From Nymphaea colorata (lineage: Eukaryota; Streptophyta; Magnoliopsida; Nymphaeales; Nymphaeaceae): a stretch of DNA of 64,000 nucleotides. Of this stretch, positions 31,115-44,855 are shown piece by piece; positions within the stretch are counted from its first letter, which is position 1, and the number at the start of each line of letters is the position of its first letter. Location of the stretch: assembly GCF_008831285.2 (NCBI RefSeq), contig NC_045139.1:6852204-6916203 (forward strand). The letters are read 5' to 3'. A model generated the notes under the pieces. The model was not told the origin of the DNA. It saw nothing but the letters and a program-made list of their open reading frames with translations, and ran no database searches. The position numbers and the translations under genes are program-made.

Positions 31115-34100
31115 GATATCTGCAGCAATTAAGAGGCAGGAATCGGCTCACCCAAATGAACAGCAGTATGGGGAAAATAGAGTGGGAGAAGAAACAATCT
31201 CTAGGCAATAAAGAGGGACTTGCGCACAAGAAAAATACGACGGAAGAAAGGAAACACTGTAGAGAAAACGTGGGGACAGCGCCTGAGATATGTCGTCACA
31301 AACACCAATGATGGTGGTGCTTGATTCCCAAGAAACAGGACCTAACATCTGAAATTATCTGGAGAAATATTTTCAAAGACGGAAACCTTTTTGTCTCTTT
31401 TATCTGCTCATCAAGAAATTGATGACTGTTTTGTAAGGGTCTTCGCATGGAGGACATTTCACGAGAAATAAGCTACTTATGTACTGAATTATTCCGAACA
31501 ACAAAAGCCTCTGCATTGGCCAGTGGAAAAGGGCAATTGAGTATTACCATAGGAAGGACGAGCTAGCGAATCGGTTGGAATGGGCAGCATAGTAACTCCA
31601 AGCAAAAATATTATGCTGTGAATGCAAAAGTTCGCTTCTACTAGAACTTCTCATTGATGGAAGCCCTCCCTTCATGACTTTATCCGATGAATCCACATTT
31701 GGTTTCTGTATTATTGAACCGAAGCCCAAATAGTATGTCCAAAACGTAATCTCTCTCTCTCTCTCGGTTTGTCATTCGGTTAAGGCGCCGTGGTCCGTCT
31801 GCGACTGGGTGATGGTGCCGCTTCTTCCTTCCTCTCTATTCACGCATTTCTTCTCACTGTGCATTGTATTGTATATTTCGTCTTTTTGCTTTTGTTTTTG
31901 CGGATTGCTTTTGTATCTAGGGGACGTCTTGTCCCCAAATTTTGTTATATATTTCCCATTTTATCGGCTCTCTCTCTCTTCTTCCATTTTCTTTTTTATG
32001 AAATATTGTTCTTCATTGTTGATTTACTTGTTTGTTTCGGATGCCATTTAGAATAGTCGTGTGAAGTTTGGTGATCTGTATTTGATTTCTCTTAGTGCTA
32101 CATTGTTTGAATGCCGTTGTTGATCTAGGCTGCTTTCCAGTATGGTTTAGAGCTAAGTTTCAAGGTGGTAAGCATGTTTATCTCTGGTCATGACCTGACC
32201 ATCCCACCTCATACTCTTGCATGTTTTAAGTAACCTGTTAAGTTAGAATTCTGGCTATAATTTATTGTTTTCTAGATTTTTTGTTTTTGTTTTCGAGTTT
32301 TTCGTATTAGTGCTGGCTATTTAGACTTGTTCTATTGTTATTATTTGCCTTATCTACAACACAGCAGGGTTGGTGTTGATTGGCATCGAGTAAAATCCAG
32401 ATAGGGCGTCCAACAGGGTCAACCCTAATTACCAGGCAAAATATAGGCTAAGCACAGTTTCTAAATGGCTTTGTGTTCTGCTTTAGTGCAGAGCTACATA
32501 TGGACTTTGTTTAGGTTCGTGATAGGCATTGCCTGTTGAAGAATAGGCACCATAGAGTTTATTGCAGATGGGTAGGTGTTTGCTCCTTGGTCTTGCCTTG
32601 CTTTTGTTTTCCTTTTTGGGTTCTAGCCTTTCAACTTTGTCTTTGGAAAATTGTAGCCATGTTCTTGCCAAGTTTTATATAGAAATATCATAGGTCCAAG
32701 CCTGTCTTTGTCTCAAGTAAAATTTCAAAAAGTCTATTTAGGGTGTCGACCTCATCTACTTAGCTAGTTAGCTTCCTTCTAGGCATTGTTATTTTATGTT
32801 ATTTATTACCTCCTTTTCTTATTTTTATTCCTTAGTTATCTAAGTTGCTGAGCATATGCTTGACAAAGGCATGTTGATTAGGTTGTTGCTTGCTATTCTA
32901 GTCATTCCAAGTTGACATACTCTCTACCGGGCCCCCATGTTAGCGAGTAGACTCTCTTGCCTTAGTTGAGTCCATTTTTGCACCTTATATATTCCTTGTG
33001 TCCTTGATGGTGCGTTTGGAATAATTGGGATCATGTTGTATGCACAGTTACACTTAGGTTTGAGTCTTGAATTATTTGGATTCCTTAGCGTTTACTGTAG
33101 TGTAGGTTAGACCCAACATAGATTCTAGGGTTTTCTTATTAGTTGTTTTTCTTTCTTTTGTTTTCAGGTTGTGGCCACGATAGTGAGGCATCCGGAGGTA
33201 TTTACTATTTAGGTCTACTCAAGCTTGAAGAGTAGAAAACTTTCTATCTCAGAGACAAATTAAGAATTAATATTTTCTCTTAACAGATGGCTCTTTGAAA
33301 ATTCCTCTCAAATGTTGAGAACTTATTGTTAACTTTCAAAAGTAGCAGTGAATTATTATTTTAACAACTATAGGGACCGTTTTGTAATTTTTCTGTCACG
33401 TAGAAGTCAGTTTTAGCTTGGTACGCGGATTCCCTTTGATCTTCATTGAACATATCGATTTATAAATAAACATGTAGAAAAAACAAGTAAACCAAAGTGT
33501 ATCCATCTTTATCATAGGTTATATCGATAGAATTGAGAAGCAAAGGCTGAATCCAAATAATCTCATAACGAGACGACCACGTTAAATGACCGGCGCATGA
33601 CGAAGGAGGAGAAGCAGTGGCTGAGGGCAGACGAGCAAATTTTGCAATGGACAATGCAAAATTTGATAATATGGTTCTACCTTTTCATTTAGAAAACGGT
33701 GGATGGCTTAACACATAGACGTGCATGGACAGACACATACACAGAACCCAGAGCCCTTCGGCAAATTGAGCAGTAAAAGCATATACTAAAAGCCTGTCGA
33801 CAAAGCCTGCTGACAAAGGGGGAAAAAAAGATTAGATAGTTCTGATTATAACGTTCAGGAAAATAAATTAACCTTGAAGATGGTATAGAGGCAAAAGCAG
33901 TGGTCTCAGCTTGCCAACAAGACATCCTCTAAAATGAGAACAAAAAAACCCGAAAGCTCACCCCAATGAACCAGCTGACCAGACTTGACCTGTTAAGTAG
34001 CAGCATTTTAACAGCTTCAAACTTCCATTAAGTTCCTCAGTTGACATCTTGCAGCTGCTGTCAACATGAAAAAAGACATGAAATGGCGCCCTTTCTATGC

Positions 34101-34283
34101 ATATATAGGTATATACAGTCCCTTGTTTCACATTACAAATAAAGGAACGCAGGCAGGACTCAAATCAAGCATTCTCAGATGCATCCTTTCCCTGTACAAC
34201 GTTGTTTCATCCTCCAGATCAAAGAAAATGGAAGCATAGCTGCTCTCAGATATCAGCTGAGAGCTAACTTGAATCATACAGGT
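31115..34283. other. Spacer between GDSL and PP2A genes, no gene recognised
   Basis: 31115 to about 31400 is the likely GDSL promoter and 5' UTR. From about 31750 to 33240 the plus strand is unusually T/CT-rich and poor in long frames, with many GTTTTTGTTTTC-type words. It could be an untranslated transcript or an old retroelement remnant, but no ends were identified. The last ~150 bp before 34284 would be PP2A 3' UTR. Confidence 0.4.
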
Positions 34284-37123
34284 TTAACTCCCAGCGGTAG
34301 CTCTTGGACTGATTGAAGCCGTGTTAAACGAAAAGAAGCGTGGTACAAGAACAGCTTCACTACTGACTGCCTTGGATGCAGCAACCTCCTCCAAACGCTT
34401 CCACGTGGCTGCACGCCTATCCTGAATTTCTTTCTCTTTTGCTTCATCTTCCTGAAACTTGTGCAAACACTCCTCAAAAAGCTCGTTATCTATGTCCATG
34501 AAGATCTTCCGGACATTTAAGGTCAAACTTTGAACTGCCTGATTCCAATGATTCCTTGTATTTTTCTCCAGTGCTGGCAGGATAATTGGCAGTATGACTT
34601 TGCGGTTTTCTTTAATCAAGTTCAGAACATGATCATTGTTCCATAAGAACAACGCCCGCTCAGACACCTGCACCAATAAAATTTCAAAAATGATAAAACA
34701 TCCCGTAACTCAGCCTAACATGGATTTTCTATAAAAGCCCTACCCCAACCTATCATTTCTCATCATGTTCCTTAACAACATTGAGAATAATGGGAAACAA
34801 AAGGCAAACTCAGGTACCCAATAGCTTGAGACATGTGAAGATTAATATCAAATATTAAAAGGTCCGAAATGTTTGTGGATGCAATTAATCAGCCAAGTTT
34901 TGTTCAAGGGAGAATAGAAGCTCTATGCCATTTAGCAATTTCATGAACTTGTTCTCATAAATTCATGCAAGTAGCAGTCGAGGACAAGTGCCATAACAGC
35001 CTTTTCCCTTGAAGTGAAGCCATGGTAGAAACTTATAGGTTACCATGAAAAAGAAGCCAGAAAAAGGAGAAGGATGTAACAGGAGCATACCAAGAGAAAT
35101 TTCAAATATTTAAAGTTTGGGATGAAAATGAAAACAGAGCTTCAATCATAGACACGTCAGTTTACGTGATAACTGAAAGCACCGCCAACCAATAAATCAG
35201 GAGGCAATGCAAATTTGGTGCCACCATGAATGCATCATATGGTAAAATAGCAAGGTTCCATCAAATACTACTACTTTTCTAGCAAAATTTTTTTATTATG
35301 TCTTGCCAATTTTTCATGCTGGAAAATCAGATATTAACCTGATATTTCCAGCTGTTACCTGGAGAAAAATTTTGATTGTGAGTTGTTACGAGTCTTATGA
35401 GTAAGATCATAAATATGTCCAATTTGTAGTATTAAGAGCATGGGTTTTAAACAGTGAGGTTTTTCTTAGGTACTCTTTAGCAAAGTTGAAAATCTCAAAA
35501 AAAAAAAAAAAACTCAGGGAAAAATTCGGCAATTTTTTTTTAGAAACGTAAAAATCCTAAATTAGGAAAAATTAAAAAACTAACAAGAAAATATTAAAAA
35601 AATGATAAAAATGATGTTTTAGTAATGACAGAAATGAAGATAAATAATTTAACTTAAGTTTCAAACTTTAAAGCAAAAAAATGTAAAAATAATGAAAAAA
35701 AAGCGAAAAAACTCAAAAAAAAACACAAAAAATTCGTTTGGATTTTTTTTTTCAAAAAAAGGAAAAAGGCAAAAAAAATTTGTCTTCGTTGTTTTTAATG
35801 TTTGTTATCAGGTCTAATACTAAAACTAACAAACGTATATTCTAAAGTCGTATTGTCTTGAGAAGACAAAACCAATCCCAGCACCTTGTTTTGATGATTG
35901 CGAAAAGACATGTACCTCAGCCTTCATTTGGAGTTCCATAACAATAATGTCACATATTAGTTGTTTGGCAGCAGACTCAACAAAATGATTCATACATTTG
36001 ATCTATTTCTCACGAGGCTGAGCTTCTTACAGCTATTTTAGGCAAAAAACTAGTTTCTGAAAACATTTCCAACAAGATAGGGTATATGCAATTGTCACTA
36101 GAGTAGGATGTCATCCTTGCAACCAAATACACACCCCCAACATCTGTGTTGAAATTCGAGTGGATGCCAGCCACTTGATACTTCTATTAGAGATCACAAC
36201 AAAAGATGCACACACGAACATCCTGTTCAGCTAAACAAAATAGTTGTTATAGCTGCAAGCCTGCAACCTTGACATAGTCACATCCTCATTCCTGGCATGA
36301 CATAATGAGGCTTAGATTTTCCGCGATACTGGAGCTACTTGATGCAAATTGATGTTCAATGACTTCCTTCTAAAGAAAACAATCAATTTTTATATTGTCT
36401 TCAAAACTTCTAATCTCATAATTTTCTTCATCTCGATACCAAAGATCATACTTCACTATCCATGTTCCATTCTAATGTTCTCTGGTTGTCCTATCTTCAA
36501 AGCTAACAGATAGGTTGAAACAAACAAAAGGCAAGCCAGTCTTTACAAGAAAGAGAGGCCTTTTTCAGTTGACATGCCATAATCTTTAGGTATCTGCCAA
36601 CATGACACGAAAATTGGATGATTATGGTCACTATGCACCTGTCAGTGTCTGCTCTCCAGGAGCATGGATCTATTTTTCATATTTCATTCTGCATTTCTCT
36701 TCCCCATTCTGCTCATTTCTAATCAACACCTGTAATGGGGTCCTCTCTTTTCAAATCTATTGAATAACGGCCTCCTCTCTTTAATCCTTAACAAACCACC
36801 GTCCTGAATAAAGCAAATGTAGGAACTTGTAGAGACTTTCAGAAATAAAATCATTAACTAATTGATAATGCTGAACAATTTCCAAACTCTAAAGCATGTC
36901 TAATGACAAAATAGAATGACATTTTGCTACACAAGCATAAGATCAGCGAAAGTGCCACCTTTTTCCACTTCAAACCGAAGGCATCTGCTTATTAGAAGAT
37001 TTCAACAATTAGCAAACCCTTCAAGCTCCTATTCTTCGTGCTACATCAGACGATCTGTCACTAGATCGATACCATTTAGTTTGCAGTTCTGGATATTAAT
37101 GCATAAAGCAAACTCCCTCTCTC

Positions 37124-37174
<51 letters not shown>

Positions 37175-40100
37175 CTACATATATTTAGATGCTTACATGC
37201 AAGGACGTCATCCTGTTTATCATTAAGGCACTATGCTTCATCTTATTTATTATTAGGGGATCAGCAAGGTGCAGTTTAGGTTGCAAACTATTGGTGATTT
37301 AGAACATATTCACTAGAAAGTAGATTAAGAGGGCACTGCCGTACTACTTCAGCTTAAGGAGCTAAAGAAACAAGTTCATTAGAAAATGTTTTCCCATTTG
37401 GGATGGAAGTGAAGCACAGGAAGCATCATACAGTTTCAAATGACCAAAGAGTTCAAGTTCAGTATCTTATCTATGGAAACAGTATCAAAGATTGCAGCAA
37501 GAAGTATCTCATCTGCAAAAAATACATATAGGAGCTGCTAAAAAGGTAAAAAGGACAACTAATTTATGTTTCCCAATACTGATATAAATGTTTTGGGTAA
37601 CCCAAATGCTCCGATCTTTAACATTGTCAATTGCATTTTCTTCTCCTTTTCACTGCCCAAATATGATCTTATGCGTTTGTGAGTTTCACCAATATCAGTA
37701 GCTCTAAATGATAATATCAGGAAAGCCTTGTGAGATTTTCAAGTCGTAAGCGAAAAAATTAGAATCATGTCAACTTGAAGAATTTTTTTTCCTTTAGAAA
37801 AGAAAAGAATGTTCCATATATAGTAGGATACACTTTCCATTTTAGTCTCTCTTGTAGTCCAAAGAACTCCTATAGAAGTTCATCCACAAACTCTTTCTAT
37901 TACTTTTATTTTTTAAAATTTAAACTGATGAGGTTCCCTTATTTGAGAAAAAAGTTCTGACAGAAAACTTCCTGCAAAAATCACAAAGAGAAACTGGTAA
38001 CGATCAATTATAGTTCCACAAAAATCTGCCAATTTCAGAAATTGACAACTGTTATGGTGTATTTCCTTATTCTAGTATCAAAATCATCAAATATTTTCAT
38101 ATTTTACAACTCACCAAAGGTTTCCTAAGGATTGAAGGAAAAGTCATGGTAGGTTACGGATAAGCATTGAATTAATTCTGACCATTGGACAATTTACATC
38201 AGTAGGGCATAGGATAACAAGCAGTTCCCCATGGGACATAGACATACAGATCTTTAGAGTTTCACCAAAGTATTTCCACAAAAGAATGTAAAGAAAAAAG
38301 TACGTGGATCAGAAAAACATTAGATCTTTGTCATATGAAGGTCAATAAAAAATATTAATGATCAAGATAATAAGTGCTTATGTAGAACAAGAAAACAATC
38401 AACACAAAGAACAGGAAGTAGTCACTGCCAAGCAATGCGGATGCCAAGTGCCAAGAACTTTATTCCTAACTTGAAGAGCACTTAACATTTTCATTTAAGA
38501 GGAAAGGGTTCACGTAACAACTACCAAGAACATAGTACAAAGATCAAACACTAAGTTGATCAACCAGCAACGAATAGAGAGGATGAAGATTTATCCCAGA
38601 ACATAGTTTGCCCCCCCACCCCAACCTCCCCAGACTAAGGCACCCTTGTTGAGAAACTGAGATGCATACTTAAAGGCTCAATAAACTCGGATTTCTATCA
38701 GAAAACGCAGGGTTAAGCAAGCACATCATTTATCACAAATATGATCTTAAAGAGGCAGATTGGAACCATGCAGTGGCAGACACGATAAAAAAAAAAAAGC
38801 CAATTCATTTGAAATAAAGCAGATCAATCCCTTTCCCAATCTAACTATCAGCCTTTTGACCCATAAATTTGCATGCTGCAACATGGCAAAAATATTAACT
38901 GGGTTATCCTACATCAAGGGAAGCAGCAAAGACTAAAAGGAGAAAATAATATGCTGAGTTGCAAACTAGGAGAAACGTTAGTGTCTAAAAGAAAATAGTA
39001 ATGAAGCACAAGCTCTACAAATCAACAAAATATCAGAACATATGGCCATAATAACATATTACTAGCAAACTAATCAGGAATCAGAAACAATAAGTGGCTT
39101 GTCCAGCAGCGCTCCAATGACCAGATAAAACAGAAATATACCTGAAAGTGTGAGCTATTTAAACAGTGGCCAATTTGACGAAACAGTGGAACCATACAGC
39201 GCTGGAACTCTGCCTCCTGAGTTGCTTCCAGAACCTCCTCCAGCTCACCCAAGAACATTACTTCTTTAGAGCTACTAGTGATTGGCCAATATTTCAACAA
39301 GCCTCTTATTACTGTATCAGCAAGTTTACAGTCCTTCTCTATGAATTGTGTGATGCAATAAGACAATTGCTGATGATATGCTGCAACACATTTCGGCTTG
39401 TGCAGTGGTATTAGAGCACGTACAAGGAATAGTTTGTGCTCTTCTTTCAACGGCAACGCAAACCCATTAATGATACTTCCTAGGATTTCCAGCAGTTCTG
39501 CAATTCCATTGTGCTTCTCCGTTTCAAAAATGAAACGATAAAATATGTGGTTGATAGCCTTCCTAATAAATGGTCGGTGAACCATAAATTTACCATATAT
39601 TCGATGAAGGATGGTTTTCAAATAATCCCTTTCCCTGTTGTCCTCTGAATCAAAAAGATCCAGCAACTTAAGAACAAACGAATGATCAATAAACCTCTTT
39701 GCCAACTTGGCATCCATCTCTGGTGACGTAACAAACCTCAAAAGGAACTCATATACAATCTGTAAATGTGGCCATGCAGGATCCATCATGGGCTCCTCTT
39801 CTTCAGCTTCGTAAGACTCTACAGGTTTGCTGTCATGAGATGAAGAAGGAAGTGTTCTAAACAAATTGACAGCAACCATCCTTGTGATTTCCTGCATTGT
39901 AAGCTCAGTAAACTTCCCGTTGGCTGCTCCAATGTAGTCCACAAGCTCCAGAAGTGTTTGACGTTTGATGTCCTTCTCTTTTGTAAACTTGGCAGGATCA
40001 GAAAAATCAAAAACCACGCAGCACATGCCCAACTTTTTTATGAACAAGTTCTGTTTCTCAGAGCTTGGGACATCCCTAAAGACCGGCAAAGCTTGGTAGT

Positions 40101-40395
40101 TAGAGCCGAGCAAGTAATCATTCCCCTTCCTAGGACTCATGTTACCAACAGCAGGTAGTCTGCCACCCACATTTGATTCAGAATTGACACCAGGCTCCCG
40201 ACTCAAAACAGAATCACCTGCCCGGGGTAAAGCAGAAGCATTAACCGGACCTGAATTTCCATACCGGACTCCCGCCGGATCATTGTTCCCCGAGTTCCTA
40301 GATGAACTAGTCGGAACTGCCCCATTACCCCCCGCTTCTTTGCTTTCAGTCGATCTCGACTTTCGGGGGAGTCTTCCTAATATCTGTTTGATCAT
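34284..40395 (-). CDS. PP2A regulatory subunit B' (B56 family), gamma/zeta-like (545 aa)
   Basis: Exons are 40395-39142 (418 codons) and 34667-34284, joined in phase 0 (...[13 protein letters not shown]...) across a 4.5 kb intron. B' subunits bind the PP2A A/C core and choose its phosphoprotein substrates. The N-terminus [16 protein letters not shown] matches the gamma/zeta branch of plant B' proteins. A Ser/Gly/Asn/Pro-rich variable region follows (about 20-95), then the HEAT-like B56 core from about residue 100 ([20 protein letters not shown]) to about 510, including [20 protein letters not shown] and [20 protein letters not shown], both hallmark stretches. The C-terminal tail (residues 510-545) is short and Ala/Ser-rich. 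Length is in the normal range (about 490-550). The start is the first ATG of the conserved MIKQI sequence. Nothing suggests inactivation. Subtype is assigned only from the N-terminus and is less certain than family. Confidence 0.95.
34668..39141 (-). other. Large PP2A intron with A-rich low-complexity block
   Basis: Apart from an A/T-homopolymer-rich block (about 35490-35790) and a CT/GT microsatellite (37113-37174) I see no MITE ends, nested gene or other structure. No in-frame extra exon with family similarity was found. Confidence 0.7.
37113..37174. repeat. (CT)n(GT)n microsatellite
   Basis: A CT run with two CCCT interruptions (37113-37160) changes to a pure GT run (37161-37174), inside the PP2A intron. 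Confidence 0.95.
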
Positions 40396-43300
40396 AACTG
40401 TGGACTCTCTCTCCCCACCTGTACCTCAACAAGCATCCCTTCAACGAAACCTATTCATGATGGGTTCCGCAAACCCAACTCTTAAAATGATGGTATAAGG
40501 CAGAAAATGCAAAAAACCCAAAGCGGGTGCTCCTTAATCGACTGAGATGCAGGCGAAAACGCAAGGCAGGCGACGCTTTTTGCCCAATATACTTTTATAA
40601 ATTCGGAATCTCCAGTTCCTAGAATAATCAACACGACAACAACAAAAACAACAACATCAACCCACAAAAGAGAAATACTGAGCTGGGCACTCGTTAATCG
40701 ATCGAGATGGGAACAGGAATGCCAGAAACAGAGATGGGATATGACCTCAATAATGCAAGATGCCACTAAGCCACAAAGAGGAAACCAAAAAGAAAAGAGC
40801 GAAAGAAAAAAAGAATAACTTTTCCTTTTCTTATGAATTATTGATCAAACCAGAGCTAAAAACAATGCAGATATGGAAAGAAATACAGGACACGCTTTTT
40901 TCTGCCAACAAAAAGAAACGGAATACAGAAAAGAACAGAGGGACGGAGAAAGATGATGACGGGTCTCACTCACTCGGTCGTTTTCCTCCGAAGAGCTGCA
41001 GATACAGGAACAGGATGCACAGTGCCACCCCACGCACGCACAAAGAGAAAAGTTGAAGAGAGAGAAAGGAAGAGGGAGAGGAGCGCGTTCTGATCTTTAT
41101 GTCAAGGGGAGAAGGAGAAGATGGCTTGCCTTTCCTCCCTCTCTTTCTCCCGTTCTTGTGTGCGCCTGGTCATCGACGATCCAGGAGACCCCCGAGGGTG
41201 AATCTTGAGAGTTGAGACAACCCGTCCCGTCCAATCTCTGAAAACGACCTTTTCCTTTCTCTCTCTCTCTTTCTCCCTTTTCTTTATCCGACGTTGTAAC
41301 GTTGCATTTCTTGTTGCCAAAATATTCCTTCTCCTTTTTCTCTCTTAATAAATAAAACGTATTATACATTATATAATGTATATATACATATAAATATGCA
41401 TATATTATGTGCTGACCTTATAAAAATATCATATACGCCAAAGTACTGCATATTTTAATTGTTTTGCACACTCATAAATGTGTCTTTGTCAAACTAATTA
41501 CTATCACGGAGATAAACTCAAGAATCGAAGTCAATATTATGTTTGAATTTTATGAAAGTCTGAAATGTTTTTGTAAAACATATCATTCTCCGTGCAGTTT
41601 TTTAAGTTTCTGGGCATCACGACCAAGTTGGTGCATCAGTTTTGTGAGAACGAGTCATATTTGACGTGCATAAGATCCTACGCATACGATAAACAAATAA
41701 AACATAGACAGATCAATGGAGAAAGACTGAATGAGAGAAGGATTCTTTCCCACATTCAATTTCATATCTACTCTATTTCATGTTTGAACTAGTGGGGAGG
41801 CTGAAAAATTAGTTAAGGAGCATCCGGCACTTGTTTAGAAACATTCAAACGTACATGTGGCTCCGCCATTGATTTGAAAGCGAAGACCAAGTTCTTCTTC
41901 CACCCGCAGGCACAGTTGTTTCTGCCCCTCTCTGTCTCCTTCTCCTTTGAAGCTACGAAAGGTTCAAACAATCAATTTTGATCTGCATCGCAGAGTTTGA
42001 CCAAAGATCTATTGTTTTTAAGACACCACCGAGCCAGGTCAAGCCTACCCAATATGAAATAGTAGAGAGAGAAAGAGAGAAATATATATATATATAGAGA
42101 GAGAAGGGGGTGTTAGGGTTTATGAGTTTTTTTTTAAACATCAGTCAGAGCATGCCATTATCTACTGTTGAGAAGCCAACTTACTTTGACTTTCAAATTA
42201 GAGTAGCCCCCACACCCACAGGATTGAAGAGAGCAAAAAAAAAAAAAAACTAAAGAAAAGAAGGGCTTTTAGTTGGCACATGTGGCCCATCAATGGGATC
42301 ATCACAATACAGAGACAAAAGCCCATTTGGTTCTCTGGTTCTGCTTTTTAGATGGATCCCAACTTCATCTTCCTCCCTTCCCTTTTCTTTTGTTTTCTCC
42401 TTTGTCTGTTGGTGATTTTGGAAATCAGGACAGAGAGAGCTTCTCCTGCCATGGAATGGAAGTCTCTTCTTCTTTTTTGGCTCAAAAGGATAGCCATTTA
42501 AGGGCATTCATTAAAAGGCCCACTTATTTAGAGCTCACACTCATTCTGCCTTGCCATCTAAGGCAGGCCATTCTTTACCACTTGTTTGGTTTGGTAACAT
42601 CAAAAAGGCATCTAAAATAGAGAGGAGAGGAGGCTTCATCTGACCTCTGTTTTATGAAAACCTAGAGAAGGAATATATATACATATATAAAGTTGATTTT
42701 TGCAAAATATTTCTCACTTAGAGATGTTGGTTTTCTTTTTTTTTTTTTTTTTTTTGGGTATTTCCTGAATGATCTTAAAACCAGGTCTGAAAATGACGTT
42801 TGACTGAATCCGATCCATTTGCATCGATGGTTGGATCGAGCAGGATGTCTTTCTTTTTTGGCATAAGTTGGTGTGGTGGCAGTTGTCACCATGTTGGACC
42901 CATGGGGACACTGTCAGAGGGCCCTCTGTTTTGGATCTGGACCGGGTCGCGGTCCAGATCTTCCTGTATCGGAAAAGGGAAGGTCGGGTGAACGTGGAGA
43001 GTCATAACTCATAACTCCTAACCAGCGGGCCTACAACGTGCTGGTTCTGCTCACAGCCGGACTGGAATTCAGCCGTTTGATCATTCAAAGGGCGCCGGTC
43101 CAAGTATCTAATTGCCCACATTCTCTAAAATTTAATTATATGTTTATTTTTCTTTTAATGAGGAAAATAATGAGAAGTGGAAGGGTTTTAAATATTGACT
43201 TTGACTTGCATTGACCTATTTTTTTATTGTATAATTAGAAAATAATTTAGAACATTTGCTATCAATTTATCAATAAAAATATAAACCCGCATCAACGTTG

Positions 43301-44033
43301 CAACTTGCATCATATCGCTCGTTTCTCTGAATGGTATCTTAGATGACTTACTTTTGGTGCTTCGAACTAGTATCATTTCTCGCTTTTATATCTACTTACT
43401 TTTGGTGCTTCGAGGTAATATCCTTTCTCGCTTCAATTGTGTATCAGTAATATGGTGTCAGAGATTTGAAATAGAGATTGGCCGTCAACCAAACTTCAAT
43501 TGGGTTCATTGCACCAACCCTCCTTGAGGATGGGTCATATATCACTAGTTTGAATTATGTTGATTTGAATTATGTTGAGACAAGTGAATTTTGTCAGCAT
43601 TTATTGGGACGAGGACTCTTAAAAGTCGGGTGGCTTTGAAGATAAGGTCTTGATTTTACCTTTAATTGAAAAGCATAGTATCGGCCGTTATTTTCAAAAG
43701 TGAACAAATACAAACGCTTGTGTAAGTAATTAAATAGACTACTTGATTTTTCTAATTGAGCCTAATTTTAACGAGGGACTAAGATCATCTCTTCTTCCTA
43801 AAATATGATGTTAACTGCTTCAGATGTTATTCTTAGACAGTCGTAGTATCTTATGATGCACATGAAGGGGCAAATACCAACGATGCGGTGATGGAAAACC
43901 CGCATTTACACTAGGCTGTACATGCATGCTAAGTAAGTCTGGTGTTCAAACTGTTCTCCACACGAGGTCATCATTTATTAGCTTGTATGAGCTAAATGCC
44001 AATTTACTTTGTTCATAATTTACCAGCCACAAT

Positions 44034-44094
<61 letters not shown>
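44034..44094. repeat. Compound (CT)n(AT)n microsatellite
   Basis: A CT run (44034-44056) passes directly into an AT run (44057-44094). Confidence 0.96.
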
Positions 44095-44097
<3 letters not shown>

Positions 44098-44520
44098 CTT
44101 TCCCCTTCCATAGGTCATCCATCAAAAGTGATGGATGGAGGAAGGGTTGGGGAGAAAGGGAGGAGGATTCCTTCACTCCTACCAACCACCAGCTGTAGTC
44201 ATGCTATCGCGGGCGCCTGCCTCCATCTATTATCACATATATCGTATACGGTATTATACGGTAAGGAATTTGTCGGGTATAATAGAGCAAAGTTGCATAT
44301 TTAGGAATATCTCAAGAAAATCTTGGCAAATTTAAAAAAAAAATTAAACATTTTATAAAACCTGAAAATTATAAAAAATAAAAATTAATAAAAAAACAAG
44401 TATAATATCATGGTTTTTATTTTTTAGTATTTTTTAAAAAAGGAGTGTCTAATTGCCGTTTTATTCAGCTGACTTATTTATCGCATATTATAGGTGTTTT
44501 TTTTTAATAATACACAGCCT

Positions 44521-44665
44521 CAGGCCAACGGCGGCAAGGGGGGGCCGCGATATGGATAGAGGCAAGGGAGCCACCGGCGGGACGATGCCCGACGTCCCCT
44601 CGATGCTGTCCAGCAGACCCACTGGCGATGACAAGGTGGAGCCGGCCGGTGCCTCCTCCTTCTAA
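44521..44665 (+). other. Isolated GC-rich patch with a 37-codon frame
   Basis: This patch of about 145 bp is far more GC-rich than its surroundings (GGCGGCAAGGGGGGGCCGCG). An ATG at 44552 opens a 37-codon frame to TAA at 44663-44665 with a Gly/Pro/Ser-rich product (MDRGKGATGGTMPDVPSML...). It could be a captured gene fragment or an exon remnant. I recognise no family. Confidence 0.25.
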
Positions 44666-44815
44666 GGAGAGCGGAGGGATTGGAGGGATAGAGGAGAGAG
44701 AAAGAAAGAGAGGGAAGGGAAAAGTGATTGAAAATATGGGCCGTTCAATCCTTAGATCAATGGTTCAGATTTAATGTCCTGAGATGTACGGATATATTTA
44801 AAGTCATGATTCAAA

Positions 44816-44817
<2 letters not shown>

Positions 44818-44852
<35 letters not shown>
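44818..44852. repeat. (AT)n microsatellite
   Basis: A 35 bp AT run followed by a short GA-rich segment. Confidence 0.95.

Positions 44853-44855
<3 letters not shown>

Noticed and set aside
31790-32056. Two overlapping hydrophobic plus-strand frames
   Set aside because: They are Phe/Leu/Ser-rich products of T-rich DNA without family support; the region is treated as non-coding.
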